Source of the DNA: Solirubrobacterales bacterium
Lineage (GTDB): Bacteria; Actinomycetota; Thermoleophilia; Solirubrobacterales; Solirubrobacteraceae
Direction of reading: 5' to 3'
Assembly: GCA_019241635.1 (NCBI GenBank)
Contig: JAFAWR010000357.1
Coordinates: 1 to 34,841 of the forward strand
Length of the DNA: 34,841 nucleotides
This document shows positions 24,373 through 31,398 of the stretch, piece after piece (positions within the stretch are counted from its first letter, which is position 1; the number at the start of each line of letters is the position of its first letter). A model generated the notes under the pieces. It did no database searches. It saw only the letters and a program-made list of their open reading frames with translations, and was not told the DNA's origin. The translations under genes were made by a program, and so were the position numbers.

Positions 24373-24777
24373 ATGCGCTACGTCCACACCTGCGTCCGCG
24401 TGCGTGATCCCGAGGCGTCGGTGCGCTTCTACGAGGCGCTCGGGTTCGAGCGTCGCGGCCGGCTCAACTTCGAGACCGCCTACAACATCTACATGGGCCT
24501 GCCCGGCGACGGCGACACGCTCGAGCTCACCGTCAACCGTGGCCGCGAGGAGGCCTACGACATCGGTGACGGCTACAACCACATGGCGGTCGTGGTCGAC
24601 GATCTCGACGCGCTGCTCACGCAGCTGGCGGGGCACGGGGTCGAGCCCGAGAAGCCGCCCTACTCGCCCGGCGGCCGGCCGGAGATCGGGCGGATCTGCT
24701 TCGTGGCGGATCCGGACGGCTACCGGATCGAGCTGATCGACCGCGACTTCCCGACGCCCCAGGACCCCGAAGACTGA
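24373..24777 (+). CDS. Lactoylglutathione lyase-like VOC protein
   Basis: This 134-residue protein of the vicinal oxygen chelate fold closely follows glyoxalase I: MRYVHTCVRV, DTLELTVNRG, DIGDGYNHMAV and DPDGYRIELIDRD. The four metal ligands line up as H5, E51, H70 and E120. Glyoxalase I isomerises a methylglyoxal-thiol adduct. Actinobacteria lack glutathione, so the thiol is probably mycothiol or the enzyme has another substrate. The ATG at 24373 is chosen. The frame is open further upstream but antisense to the acidic protein. Confidence 0.88.
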   Translation: MRYVHTCVRVRDPEASVRFYEALGFERRGRLNFETAYNIYMGLPGDGDTLELTVNRGREEAYDIGDGYNHMAVVVDDLDALLTQLAGHGVEPEKPPYSPGGRPEIGRICFVADPDGYRIELIDRDFPTPQDPED

Positions 24778-24783
24778 CCGGAC

Positions 24784-24799
24784 GGGGCCGCCAGGCCCC
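24784..24799 (+). terminator. Hairpin after the glyoxalase gene
   Basis: GGGGCC-GCCA-GGCCCC is a perfect 6-bp G/C stem with a four-base loop, 6 bases after the stop codon. No U tract follows, so it may be a weak or Rho-assisted terminator separating the glyoxalase from the amidohydrolase operon. Confidence 0.5.
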
Positions 24800-24891
24800 A
24801 CGGACGCCGAGCGAAGCGAGGCCCAGAAAAACCCTGAGCGCGCCGGCAACGCGGGAGTAGAGTCCGGGCACCACCGTCGAGAGGAGAGGGC

Positions 24892-25938
24892 ATGTACGAG
24901 AAGGATGGCGAGAAGTACTTCGTCGTCGACGGCCACCAGCACTTCTGGGATGCCAGCCCGGAGAACTGGGTCAAGGGGCAGGAGCAGTACGCCAAGGGCT
25001 GGATCGAGTGCTTCCACGCGTACATGGGCCTCGGTCCTCCGGAGACGCACTGGCCGCTTGAGAAGTTCATGAAGTACTCCGAGGAGGACTACGTCCACGA
25101 CGTGTTCGAGGCGGGCCACATCGACCACGCCATCCTCCAGTCGACGTACCTCAAGGAGTGGTACACGGACGGCTTCAACACCGCCGAGCGCAACGCGCGG
25201 ATGGCCGAGAAGTATCCGGACAAGCTGATCGTCAACGGACGCTTCGACCCCCGCGAGGGCGAGGCGGGCCTGAAGCAGCTCGAGGAAGACGCCAAGCGCT
25301 ACAACCTCAAGGGCGTCAAGGTCTACACGGCCGAGTGGTACAACGGCTCGCGCGGCTGGAAGCTGACCGATCCCGAGGCCCAGGTGTTCCTGGACAAGTG
25401 CAAGGAGCTCGGGATCAAGAACGTCCACGCCCACAAGGGACCGACGATCTGGCCGCTCGACAAGGACGCTTTCGACGTCAAGGACATCGACGTGGCGGCC
25501 ACGAGCAACCCGGAGCTCAACTTCATCGTCGAGCACGTGGGGCTGCCCCGGATCGAGGACTTCTGCTTCATGGCCACCCAGGAGCCGAACGTGTATGCCG
25601 GGCTGGCCGTGGTGATCGGCGGCCTGATGCACGCGCGCCCGCGGTTCTTCAACAAGGTCATGGGCGAGCTCTTGTTCTGGGTCGGCGAGGACAAGCTGCT
25701 GTTCGGCTCGGACTACGGCATCTGGGAGCCTCAGTGGCAGGTCGAGGGGTTCGTCGCGTGGCAGATGCCCGACACCGAGGAGTACTCGGACTATCCGCAC
25801 CCGACGGTGACGAGCAAGAAGAAGATCATGGGGCTGAACGCCGCCAAGCTGTACGACATCGAGGTTCCCGAGGAGCTGCAGGTGCCGGGCGAGACCCCGG
25901 CCGCCCAGGAGGCGGCGGTGGGCGTCGAGTCGGCATGA
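24892..25938 (+). CDS. Amidohydrolase-2 family protein of the di-iron monooxygenase accessory type
   Basis: This 348-residue TIM-barrel metal-dependent hydrolase starts with the metal motif DGHQHFWD (13-20) and continues with NVHAHKGPT (His), FIVEHVGLPR (His) and LLFGSDYGIWEP (Asp). The sequence, from MYEKDGEKYFVVDGH to FGSDYGIW, is the type I know from propane and related soluble di-iron monooxygenase operons of Rhodococcus and Mycobacterium. Its biochemical role there is not settled. A strong GAGAGGAGAGG precedes the ATG. Its stop overlaps the next start (ATGA). Confidence 0.88.
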   Translation: MYEKDGEKYFVVDGHQHFWDASPENWVKGQEQYAKGWIECFHAYMGLGPPETHWPLEKFMKYSEEDYVHDVFEAGHIDHAILQSTYLKEWYTDGFNTAERNARMAEKYPDKLIVNGRFDPREGEAGLKQLEEDAKRYNLKGVKVYTAEWYNGSRGWKLTDPEAQVFLDKCKELGIKNVHAHKGPTIWPLDKDAFDVKDIDVAATSNPELNFIVEHVGLPRIEDFCFMATQEPNVYAGLAVVIGGLMHARPRFFNKVMGELLFWVGEDKLLFGSDYGIWEPQWQVEGFVAWQMPDTEEYSDYPHPTVTSKKKIMGLNAAKLYDIEVPEELQVPGETPAAQEAAVGVESA

Positions 25939-26651
25939 CCCCGGTGGCACGCGAGCGCGTGTTCCACGCGCTCGCCGAGGTTCACGACCCCGAGCTCGAC
26001 GAGCCGATTACGTCGCTCGGGTTCGTGAGCTCGTGCGAGGTCGGCGCGGATGGTGATGTCGAGGTGGTGTTGAGATTGCCGACGCCGCAGTGTGCGCCGA
26101 ACTTCGCGTTTTTGATGGCGGCGGACGCCCGGGGGATGCTGCGCGGCCTGCCCGGCGTCCGCGGCGTCACCGTGCGGCTCGAGGGTCACTACACGGGTCG
26201 GGAGATCAACGCGGCGCTCGACCGGGGTGAGGGCTTCGCCGGCGCGTTTCCGGGCGAGACGGCCGACGAGGACCTCGAGGCCCTGCGCGAGCTGTTCCTG
26301 CGTAAGGCGCTGGTGGCGCGGCAGTCGCGGTTGTGCGATGGGCTGCGCGCAGCAGGCGAGACGCTCGAGCAGCTCGCCGCGCGGCGGGTGGCCGACCTGC
26401 CGGACGTGCGCGACGCACACCGGTGCCTGGAGCTCCGCCGGCGGCTGGGGCTGCGGGCTGATCCGGACTCGGCCGCGTTCGTGCTGCCGAGTGGCGAGCC
26501 GGTCGCGGCCGGCGAGCTGGGGCGGTGGCTGCGCACGGCGCGGCTGGTGCGGATGAGCCTCGAGGTGAATGGCGGCATCTGTCGTTCTTTGCTGCGGGTT
26601 CGGCATGGCGTGGACATCGAAGATCCCGAGGAGGAGGTGGTGCTGCGATGA
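25935..26651 (+). CDS. DUF59/MIP18-like metal-sulfur assembly family protein
   Basis: The first 90 residues of this 238-residue protein are a DUF59 (MIP18/PaaD-like) domain: VFHALAEVHDPELDEPITSLGFVSSCEV, then LPTPQCAPNFAFLMAADA with the conserved Cys. The rest (about 100-238) is a helical region with no family I recognise outside monooxygenase operons. DUF59 proteins help deliver iron-sulfur or metal centres. In propane monooxygenase clusters this protein sits between the amidohydrolase and the alcohol dehydrogenase, exactly as here. Both ends overlap neighbours by ATGA, so the three genes are one coupled unit. Confidence 0.85.
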   Translation: MTPVARERVFHALAEVHDPELDEPITSLGFVSSCEVGADGDVEVVLRLPTPQCAPNFAFLMAADARGMLRGLPGVRGVTVRLEGHYTGREINAALDRGEGFAGAFPGETADEDLEALRELFLRKALVARQSRLCDGLRAAGETLEQLAARRVADLPDVRDAHRCLELRRRLGLRADPDSAAFVLPSGEPVAAGELGRWLRTARLVRMSLEVNGGICRSLLRVRHGVDIEDPEEEVVLR

Positions 26652-27685
26652 AGGCGGCGAGGCTGCATGGCTACCACGAGGCGCTCAAGCTCGAAGAGGT
26701 CGAGGAGCCCAAGGCGCTCGGGCCGCTCGATGTGGTCGTGCGGATCGGCGCGGCCGGGCTGTGCCGGACCGATCTGCACATCCAGGAAGGCCAATGGGCG
26801 TCGCGGTCGCAGGTCGAGCTTCCCTACACGCCCGGTCACGAGAACGCCGGGTGGATCCATGAGATCGGCTCGGCGGTCACCAACGTGCAGCGGGGCGACA
26901 CGGTGATCGTGCATCCGTTCATCACCTGCGGGCTGTGCCCGGCGTGCCGGCGTGGTGATGACATGCACTGCGAGAACGGGTCGTTTCCGGGGATCAACCG
27001 TGACGGCGGGTTTGCCGACTTCCTTTTGACCTCGGCGCGCTCGGTGGTCAAGCTCGGCCCGGGGTTGGAGCCCAAGGACATCGCGGCGCTGGCCGACGCC
27101 GGGTTGACCGCGATCCACGCGGTCAAGAAGGCCATCCCGGTGCTCGGCGCCGGAACCCGGGTGGTGGTGATCGGCGCGGGCGGCCTCGGCCATATCGGCA
27201 TCCAGTGCCTGAAGGCGATGACCCCGGCCGAGGTGATCGTGGTCGACCCGTCGGAGAAGGCGCTGGCGCTGGCCGGCGAGATGGGAGCCGATCAGACGGT
27301 TCGGGTGGACGGATCAAAGCACGTCGAGACGGTCAAGGAGATGACCGACGGGTTCGGCGCCGAGGCGATCATCGACTTCGTGGGCGAGAAGGGCGCGATC
27401 GAGGACGGCATCGCGATGGTCCGCGACGGAGGCTTCTACTACGTGATCGGCTACGGCGAGAACATCGACATCCCCACCATCGACGTCATCTCGCGCGAGA
27501 TCTCGTTCATCGGAAACCTGGTCGGGACGTACGCCGACCTCGAGGAGCTGATGACGCTGACCGCCCAGGGCCAGGTCACCCTGCACACCTCGACCTATCC
27601 GCTCGACGCGATCAACGACGCGATGGCCGACCTCGACGGCGGCCGCCTGCAAGGACGCGGAATCCTGATCCCGGCCGGCGCCTGA
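26648..27685 (+). CDS. Zinc-dependent NAD(P) alcohol dehydrogenase
   Basis: This 345-residue medium-chain dehydrogenase has catalytic zinc ligands C39 (GLCRTDLH) and H64-E65 (GHENAGW), with a third ligand probably D150. The structural zinc is bound by C94, C97, C100 and C108 (CGLCPACRRGDDMHC). The Rossmann motif is VVVIGAGGLGHIG, and an acidic residue after the second strand (VVDPSEKA) suggests NAD+. It is the type found in propane-type monooxygenase operons, where it would oxidise the alcohol formed. Its ATG overlaps the DUF59 stop. Confidence 0.92.
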   Translation: MKAARLHGYHEALKLEEVEEPKALGPLDVVVRIGAAGLCRTDLHIQEGQWASRSQVELPYTPGHENAGWIHEIGSAVTNVQRGDTVIVHPFITCGLCPACRRGDDMHCENGSFPGINRDGGFADFLLTSARSVVKLGPGLEPKDIAALADAGLTAIHAVKKAIPVLGAGTRVVVIGAGGLGHIGIQCLKAMTPAEVIVVDPSEKALALAGEMGADQTVRVDGSKHVETVKEMTDGFGAEAIIDFVGEKGAIEDGIAMVRDGGFYYVIGYGENIDIPTIDVISREISFIGNLVGTYADLEELMTLTAQGQVTLHTSTYPLDAINDAMADLDGGRLQGRGILIPAGA

Positions 27686-27708
27686 ACGCCACTCGCCTTC
27701 CCGAGCCG

Positions 27709-27993
27709 TCAGGCTGCGTGCCGTTCGTGCACCACAGCCCCGGGGCCCCAGGCGATCTGCTCGAGCACGTCAGGGCAGGAACCCACCGGCGCGGAGCGCA
27801 CGAGCTCGAAGGCGGTGCGGATCTTGTCCGGGAGAAACTCCAGGCAGCGCAGGTTGCGACAGTTCTCCACCGCGATGCGCACGGTCGACATGCCCATCAC
27901 GCCCGGTCCCCGCTGCATGCCCGTGACCTCGTACAGGTCGATCCCGTCAGTGATGTACGCGCCCATCTGCATCCGGGGGTCACGCTCGATCAT
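27709..27993 (-). CDS. Small conserved-looking protein of unknown function
   Basis: At least 94 residues run from the ATG at 27993: MIERDPRMQMGAYITDGIDLYEV, then VENCRNLRCLEFLPDKIRTAFELV. It has Cys residues in NCRNLRC and SCPDVLEQ. Codon use is coding-like, and it is convergent with the alcohol dehydrogenase 23 bases away. The same frame continues upstream without a stop to 28113, with GGGGAGG just before a CTG at about 28038. A CTG start would give about 15 extra residues including a Cys. Function unknown. Confidence 0.6.
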   Translation of the reverse strand: MIERDPRMQMGAYITDGIDLYEVTGMQRGPGVMGMSTVRIAVENCRNLRCLEFLPDKIRTAFELVRSAPVGSCPDVLEQIAWGPGAVVHERHAA

Positions 27994-28120
27994 GTCGCGG
28001 GTCGGGTCCCCTGCCGGAGGATCACCATCACGGCAGGCGTAATACCCGCTTACCGGCAGCTCAACCTCCCCGGGCGGGTGAGGCGGAGGTTTTGGCAGGT
28101 TTAGCGTTGGTTATGAACCG

Positions 28121-28480
28121 TCACCCTGTGGGGGTGAGCGTATAGCGCAGTGTCTGCACGCGGATCTGGCCGTCGCGGAACACGAACGTGTCGATCCCGT
28201 CCTCGGCCTTGGTCTTCGCGGAGGTCGCCTTCCACTCGAGGAACAGGACGTCGTCCTCGAACAGCATGGTCGGGAGCTCCCACTCCGCGTTCGGCAGGTC
28301 GCCGAGCAGCTTCTCGAACGCTTGACGTACCCCGTCCTTACCGCGCAGCGCGCCGTCGGGCGAGATCACCACCGCGTCGTCGGAGTAGTCACTGACGATC
28401 CCGTCCATGTCCCCGGCCATCAGCGCCTCGCCGTGGTGCTGGAAGACCTCCTGCGGGGTTCGCGTCGACGTGGCTCCCAT
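28121..28480 (-). CDS. SnoaL / NTF2-like protein
   Basis: This 119-residue protein has the cone-shaped NTF2 fold pattern: an N-terminal helix (EVFQHHGEALMAGDMDGIVSDYSDDAVVI), GKDGVRQAFEKLLGDLP, and beta strands ending DTFVFRDGQIRVQTLRYTL. Such proteins are ketosteroid-isomerase-like or polyketide-cyclase-like, often of unknown substrate. The ATG at 28480 follows GAGAGGAGAGAG, a strong ribosome binding site. A TCACCC/GGGTGA hairpin overlaps the stop codon and may help terminate transcription. Confidence 0.82.
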   Translation of the reverse strand: MGATSTRTPQEVFQHHGEALMAGDMDGIVSDYSDDAVVISPDGALRGKDGVRQAFEKLLGDLPNAEWELPTMLFEDDVLFLEWKATSAKTKAEDGIDTFVFRDGQIRVQTLRYTLTPTG

Positions 28481-28562
28481 CTCTCTCTCCTCTCAGCCGG
28501 TCAGTGCGGTCGGTGCGACAGCGGCGCGAGCATACCTCCGGTGTGGGTCATGGCCTAGGGGA

Positions 28563-29330
28563 CTAGCCCCGGCCGACGTAGGGCATACCCGTGGCCATAA
28601 CGGTCATCGTGAGCACGTTGGCGTCGAGCGGCAGGCCGGCCATGTACAGGACGGCGTCGGCCACGTGCTCGGCCGACATGGTCGGCTCCGGGCGAATCTG
28701 ACCATCGGCCTGAAGCGCGCCGGCCTCGATCTGCCGGGTCATCTCGGTGGCGGCGTTGCCTACGTCGATCTGGCCGCAGGCGATCCGGAGCGCGCGCCCC
28801 TCCAGGGCCAGCGCCTTGGTCAGACCGGTGATCCCGTGCTTGGAGGCGGTGTAGGCAACCGCGTTCGGCCGCGGCACATGGGCCGAGATCGAGCCGTTGT
28901 TGATGATCCGCCCTCCGCTCGGGCGCTGCTGCGCCATCACCCGGAACGCCGCCCGGGCGCACAGGAACGCGCCGGTCAGATTGACCGCGATCGTGTCCGA
29001 CCAGCCGTCGAGCGGGTAGTCGCCGACCGGCGAGCCCGGGCCGAAGCTGCCCGCGTTGTTGAACAGCAGGTCGACCCGGCCGGCGCGACGGGTCACCTCG
29101 TCGAACAGCTCCTGGACGCTGGCCGGGTCGGTCACATCGGTGCGGACCGCGAAGGACTCCCGGAGCGCCGGCAACTCCGCGCGCGTCGCCTCGAGCGTCT
29201 CTACCCGCCGTCCGGCCAGGGCGAGGACATAACCGGCCTCGGCGAGCCGGCGGGCCACCACCCGGCCGATACCCGAGCCCGCCCCGGTGATGACCGCGAC
29301 CCGGGCGGGCACTGGCGGGTTCGTGCTCAT
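28563..29330 (-). CDS. Short-chain dehydrogenase/reductase
   Basis: This 255-residue classical SDR has TGAGSGIG (15-22), LFNNAG, a catalytic Ser in NNGSISAH and YTASK (Tyr/Lys). AGRR after the second strand favours NADP(H). The substrate is unknown. It diverges from the MetE-core gene with only 30 bases between the two ATG codons. No Shine-Dalgarno is visible, and a GAGAAT hexamer 7 bases before the ATG suggests a leaderless transcript. Confidence 0.92.
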   Translation of the reverse strand: MSTNPPVPARVAVITGAGSGIGRVVARRLAEAGYVLALAGRRVETLEATRAELPALRESFAVRTDVTDPASVQELFDEVTRRAGRVDLLFNNAGSFGPGSPVGDYPLDGWSDTIAVNLTGAFLCARAAFRVMAQQRPSGGRIINNGSISAHVPRPNAVAYTASKHGITGLTKALALEGRALRIACGQIDVGNAATEMTRQIEAGALQADGQIRPEPTMSAEHVADAVLYMAGLPLDANVLTMTVMATGMPYVGRG

Positions 29331-29360
29331 GCCCGGGATTCTCGGTTATCGTCGCGCGCC
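29331..29360. promoter_or_regulatory. Compact divergent promoter region with two candidate leaderless starts
   Basis: Only 30 bases separate two divergent ATG codons. Reading plus, TATCGT lies 8 bases before the MetE-core ATG. Reading minus, GAGAAT lies 7 bases before the SDR ATG. Both are at the distance expected of a -10 element when transcription begins at the A of ATG. Neither side has a Shine-Dalgarno sequence. Confidence 0.45.
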
Positions 29361-30392
29361 ATGTACGAAGGCCCCCTGCAGAGCACGGTGGTCGGGAGCT
29401 ATCCGCAGCCGGACTGGCTGATCGACCGCGAGGCGCTGGGTTCGCGCTCGGTCCCCCGGGTCCGGGCCAGCCACGCCTGGCGGATCCCCGAGTCCCACCT
29501 TCAGGAGGCCCAGGACGACGCCACGCTGGTGGCCATCCGCGACATGGAGCGCGCCGGAATCGACACGATCACCGACGGCGAGATCCGCCGCGAGAGCTAT
29601 TCGAACCGGTTCGCCACCGCGCTTGAGGGCGTCGACGCCGAGCATCCGGCCACCATCGAGACCCGGGGTGGGGAGGCCAGGACGGTGCCGCGCATCGTCG
29701 CCCCGGTGCGCTGGCGCGAGCCGGTCGAGGTGCGCGATGTCCAGTTCCTGCGCGCCAACACCGACCACGCGATCAAGATCACCCTGCCTGGGCCGTTCAC
29801 GATGGCCCAGCAGGCGTCGAACGAGGCTTACGACGACTTCGACGAGCTGGTCATGGACCTGGCCGCCGCGGTCAACGCTGAGGCCCGGGCGCTCGAGGCG
29901 GCCGGCGCGGACGTCATCCAGCTCGACGAACCTTGGCTACGTAATGACCCAGAGGGGGCGCGCCGGATCGCCGTGGCGGCGGTCGACCGCGCCCTGCAGG
30001 GCGTCACGGTGATCACCGGCGTGCACCTCTGCTTCGGCTACGCCGCGCTGATGGGAGACAAGTCCGGCAGCCGCTACGAGTTCCTCGGCGAGCTCTCAGG
30101 CAGCGTCGCCGATCAGATCTCGGTCGAGGTCGCCCAGCCCCAGCTCGATCCCGGCCAGCTGGCCGACCTCGACCCCAAGATCGTCGTGCTCGGCGTGCTC
30201 GACCTGGGCGCCGCGCACGTCGAGACACCCGAGGAGGTGGCTGACCGGATCCGCGCCGCGCTCGCCTACGTCCCGGCCGAGCGGCTGGTCCCGGCGCCCG
30301 ACTGCGGCATGAAGTACCTCCCGCGAGCCCGCGCGTTCGCCAAGCTCCAGGCCCTGAGCGCCGGCACGGCGCGCGTCCGGGCCGAACTCTGA
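29361..30392 (+). CDS. MetE C-terminal-domain-like (core-MetE/UROD fold) protein
   Basis: This 343-residue protein corresponds to only the catalytic C-terminal half of cobalamin-independent methionine synthase. The zinc ligands are present: H222 and C224 (VHLCFGY), E256 (DQISVE) and C315 (PDCGMKYL). LDEPWL and TDGEIRRE are typical substrate-pocket motifs. Full MetE is about 750 residues with an N-terminal duplicate, which is absent here. Such short homologues transfer methyl groups, sometimes from methylcobalamin or corrinoid proteins rather than folate. The donor here is unknown. Confidence 0.88.
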   Translation: MYEGPLQSTVVGSYPQPDWLIDREALGSRSVPRVRASHAWRIPESHLQEAQDDATLVAIRDMERAGIDTITDGEIRRESYSNRFATALEGVDAEHPATIETRGGEARTVPRIVAPVRWREPVEVRDVQFLRANTDHAIKITLPGPFTMAQQASNEAYDDFDELVMDLAAAVNAEARALEAAGADVIQLDEPWLRNDPEGARRIAVAAVDRALQGVTVITGVHLCFGYAALMGDKSGSRYEFLGELSGSVADQISVEVAQPQLDPGQLADLDPKIVVLGVLDLGAAHVETPEEVADRIRAALAYVPAERLVPAPDCGMKYLPRARAFAKLQALSAGTARVRAEL

Positions 30393-30400
30393 CCTCCGCC

Positions 30401-30464
30401 CCCGGCCCATCCGTCCGTCCCCCCGCCGAGCCGTCCGTCCCCCGGCCCATCCGTCCGTCCCCCC
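30401..30464. repeat. C-rich 40-bp-period tandem repeat
   Basis: A 24-base unit starting CCCGGCCCATCCGTCC is repeated exactly at 30401-30424 and 30441-30464. A related half-unit (CCGTCCGTCC) lies between at 30431-30440. The minus strand has several runs of four to six G and could form a G-quadruplex. It lies between the convergent MetE-core and MBL genes. Confidence 0.85.
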
Positions 30465-30477
30465 CGCCCCCCGAACA

Positions 30478-30517
30478 CCTATACCTATATATCTATATAT
30501 ATGTCTATATGTATAGG
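30478..30517. terminator. A/T-rich palindrome, probable two-way terminator
   Basis: A 40-base, nearly pure A/T stretch is flanked by CCTATAC (30478-30484) and GTATAGG (30511-30517). The inner part is also mostly self-complementary. It overlaps the last codons and the stop of the minus-strand MBL gene and follows the plus-strand MetE-core gene. In this GC-rich DNA it stands out sharply. Its position suggests transcription termination from both sides, which is inference. Confidence 0.55.
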
Positions 30518-31329
30518 TTGCCGTGGAGGATCTCGATATAGCGCGCGGCGGAGCGCTCCACGATCCGTTTGGCGTCGTGGTCGATCACCGGATCCCACCA
30601 CCCACCGTAGATGCGGTCGTAGTCGTAGGGCGACAGCGCCTCGACGATCCCGCGCACCTCGCGTTCGGGAAGGGGCAGCCGGTTCGGCGCGCTCCAGATG
30701 AACGAAACCCGGTCCGCGCCCGAGGTCACGAACAGCGTGTCACCGACGAACAGCGCGCCGTTCCAATGGGCCACCGCGCTGCCTGGGAAGTGCCCGCCGC
30801 ACTGAACCAGGGTGACGCCGGGCAGGGCCTCGACCGCGCCCGACCATGTGCGCACCGCCGGGTCCGGCCGCATCAGCCACCCCGCGGCGACGTCGACCTC
30901 GGGCAGCAGGATCTCGGCGCCGAAGGCCTGGCTCCACTCGACGATCGCGCCATACATGTGCGGGTGACTCGAGGTGACCACGGCCAGCCCACCTCGCTCG
31001 CGGACGGCGTCGATCGCCGGCCCGTCCAGGAAGGGCGGCGGGTCCCAGAGGAGGTTGCCCTCCCGTGTCCGCACGACCAGTCCGCGCTGCCCGACCCCGA
31101 CGCCGGGCCGCACGCCGACGCCGAACAGGTCGGGCTCCACGTCTCGAACTTCGGTGCGAAGGCCCTCGCGGGCCAGCTCCTCCATGGTCTTCCACACCTG
31201 TCCGCTCGGCGGCACCCACTGGCGCTCGTCCTGGCACAGCGGGCAGGCCTCCGGCGGCTCGCGACCCGGCGGGAAGTTGGCCCCGCAGGTCGGGCAGACC
31301 CAGATGGCCGGGCTCGGCATCGCCATCAC
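30505..31329 (-). CDS. Zinc-ribbon metallo-beta-lactamase-fold hydrolase
   Basis: This 274-residue protein has an N-terminal rubredoxin/zinc-ribbon motif (C12-PTC15 and C29-PLC32), then an MBL-fold domain. The metal-ligand motifs are degenerate: SSHPHMYG instead of HxHxDH, then GGHFPGS and FVGDTLFV. The last four residues (NLYI) are encoded within the A/T-rich palindrome. Three starts are close together: GTG 31329, ATG 31326 and ATG 31320. The longest is given, but ATG 31326 is as likely. It lies downstream of the nickel transporter gene on the same strand, 69 bases away. Confidence 0.8.
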   Translation of the reverse strand: MMAMPSPAIWVCPTCGANFPPGREPPEACPLCQDERQWVPPSGQVWKTMEELAREGLRTEVRDVEPDLFGVGVRPGVGVGQRGLVVRTREGNLLWDPPPFLDGPAIDAVRERGGLAVVTSSHPHMYGAIVEWSQAFGAEILLPEVDVAAGWLMRPDPAVRTWSGAVEALPGVTLVQCGGHFPGSAVAHWNGALFVGDTLFVTSGADRVSFIWSAPNRLPLPEREVRGIVEALSPYDYDRIYGGWWDPVIDHDAKRIVERSAARYIEILHGNLYI

Positions 31330-31398
31330 CCAAAGGATCGCACCGGATCGGCCGCCGGGTCAGCGCCACGAGCCCCCGCCCGGGTTGGCGCCGTCGGC

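Noticed and set aside
24223-25950. Minus-strand open frame of 575 codons opposite the glyoxalase and amidohydrolase
   Set aside because: It covers two well-supported plus genes, shows no family motif and begins inside the next gene. It is a shadow frame.
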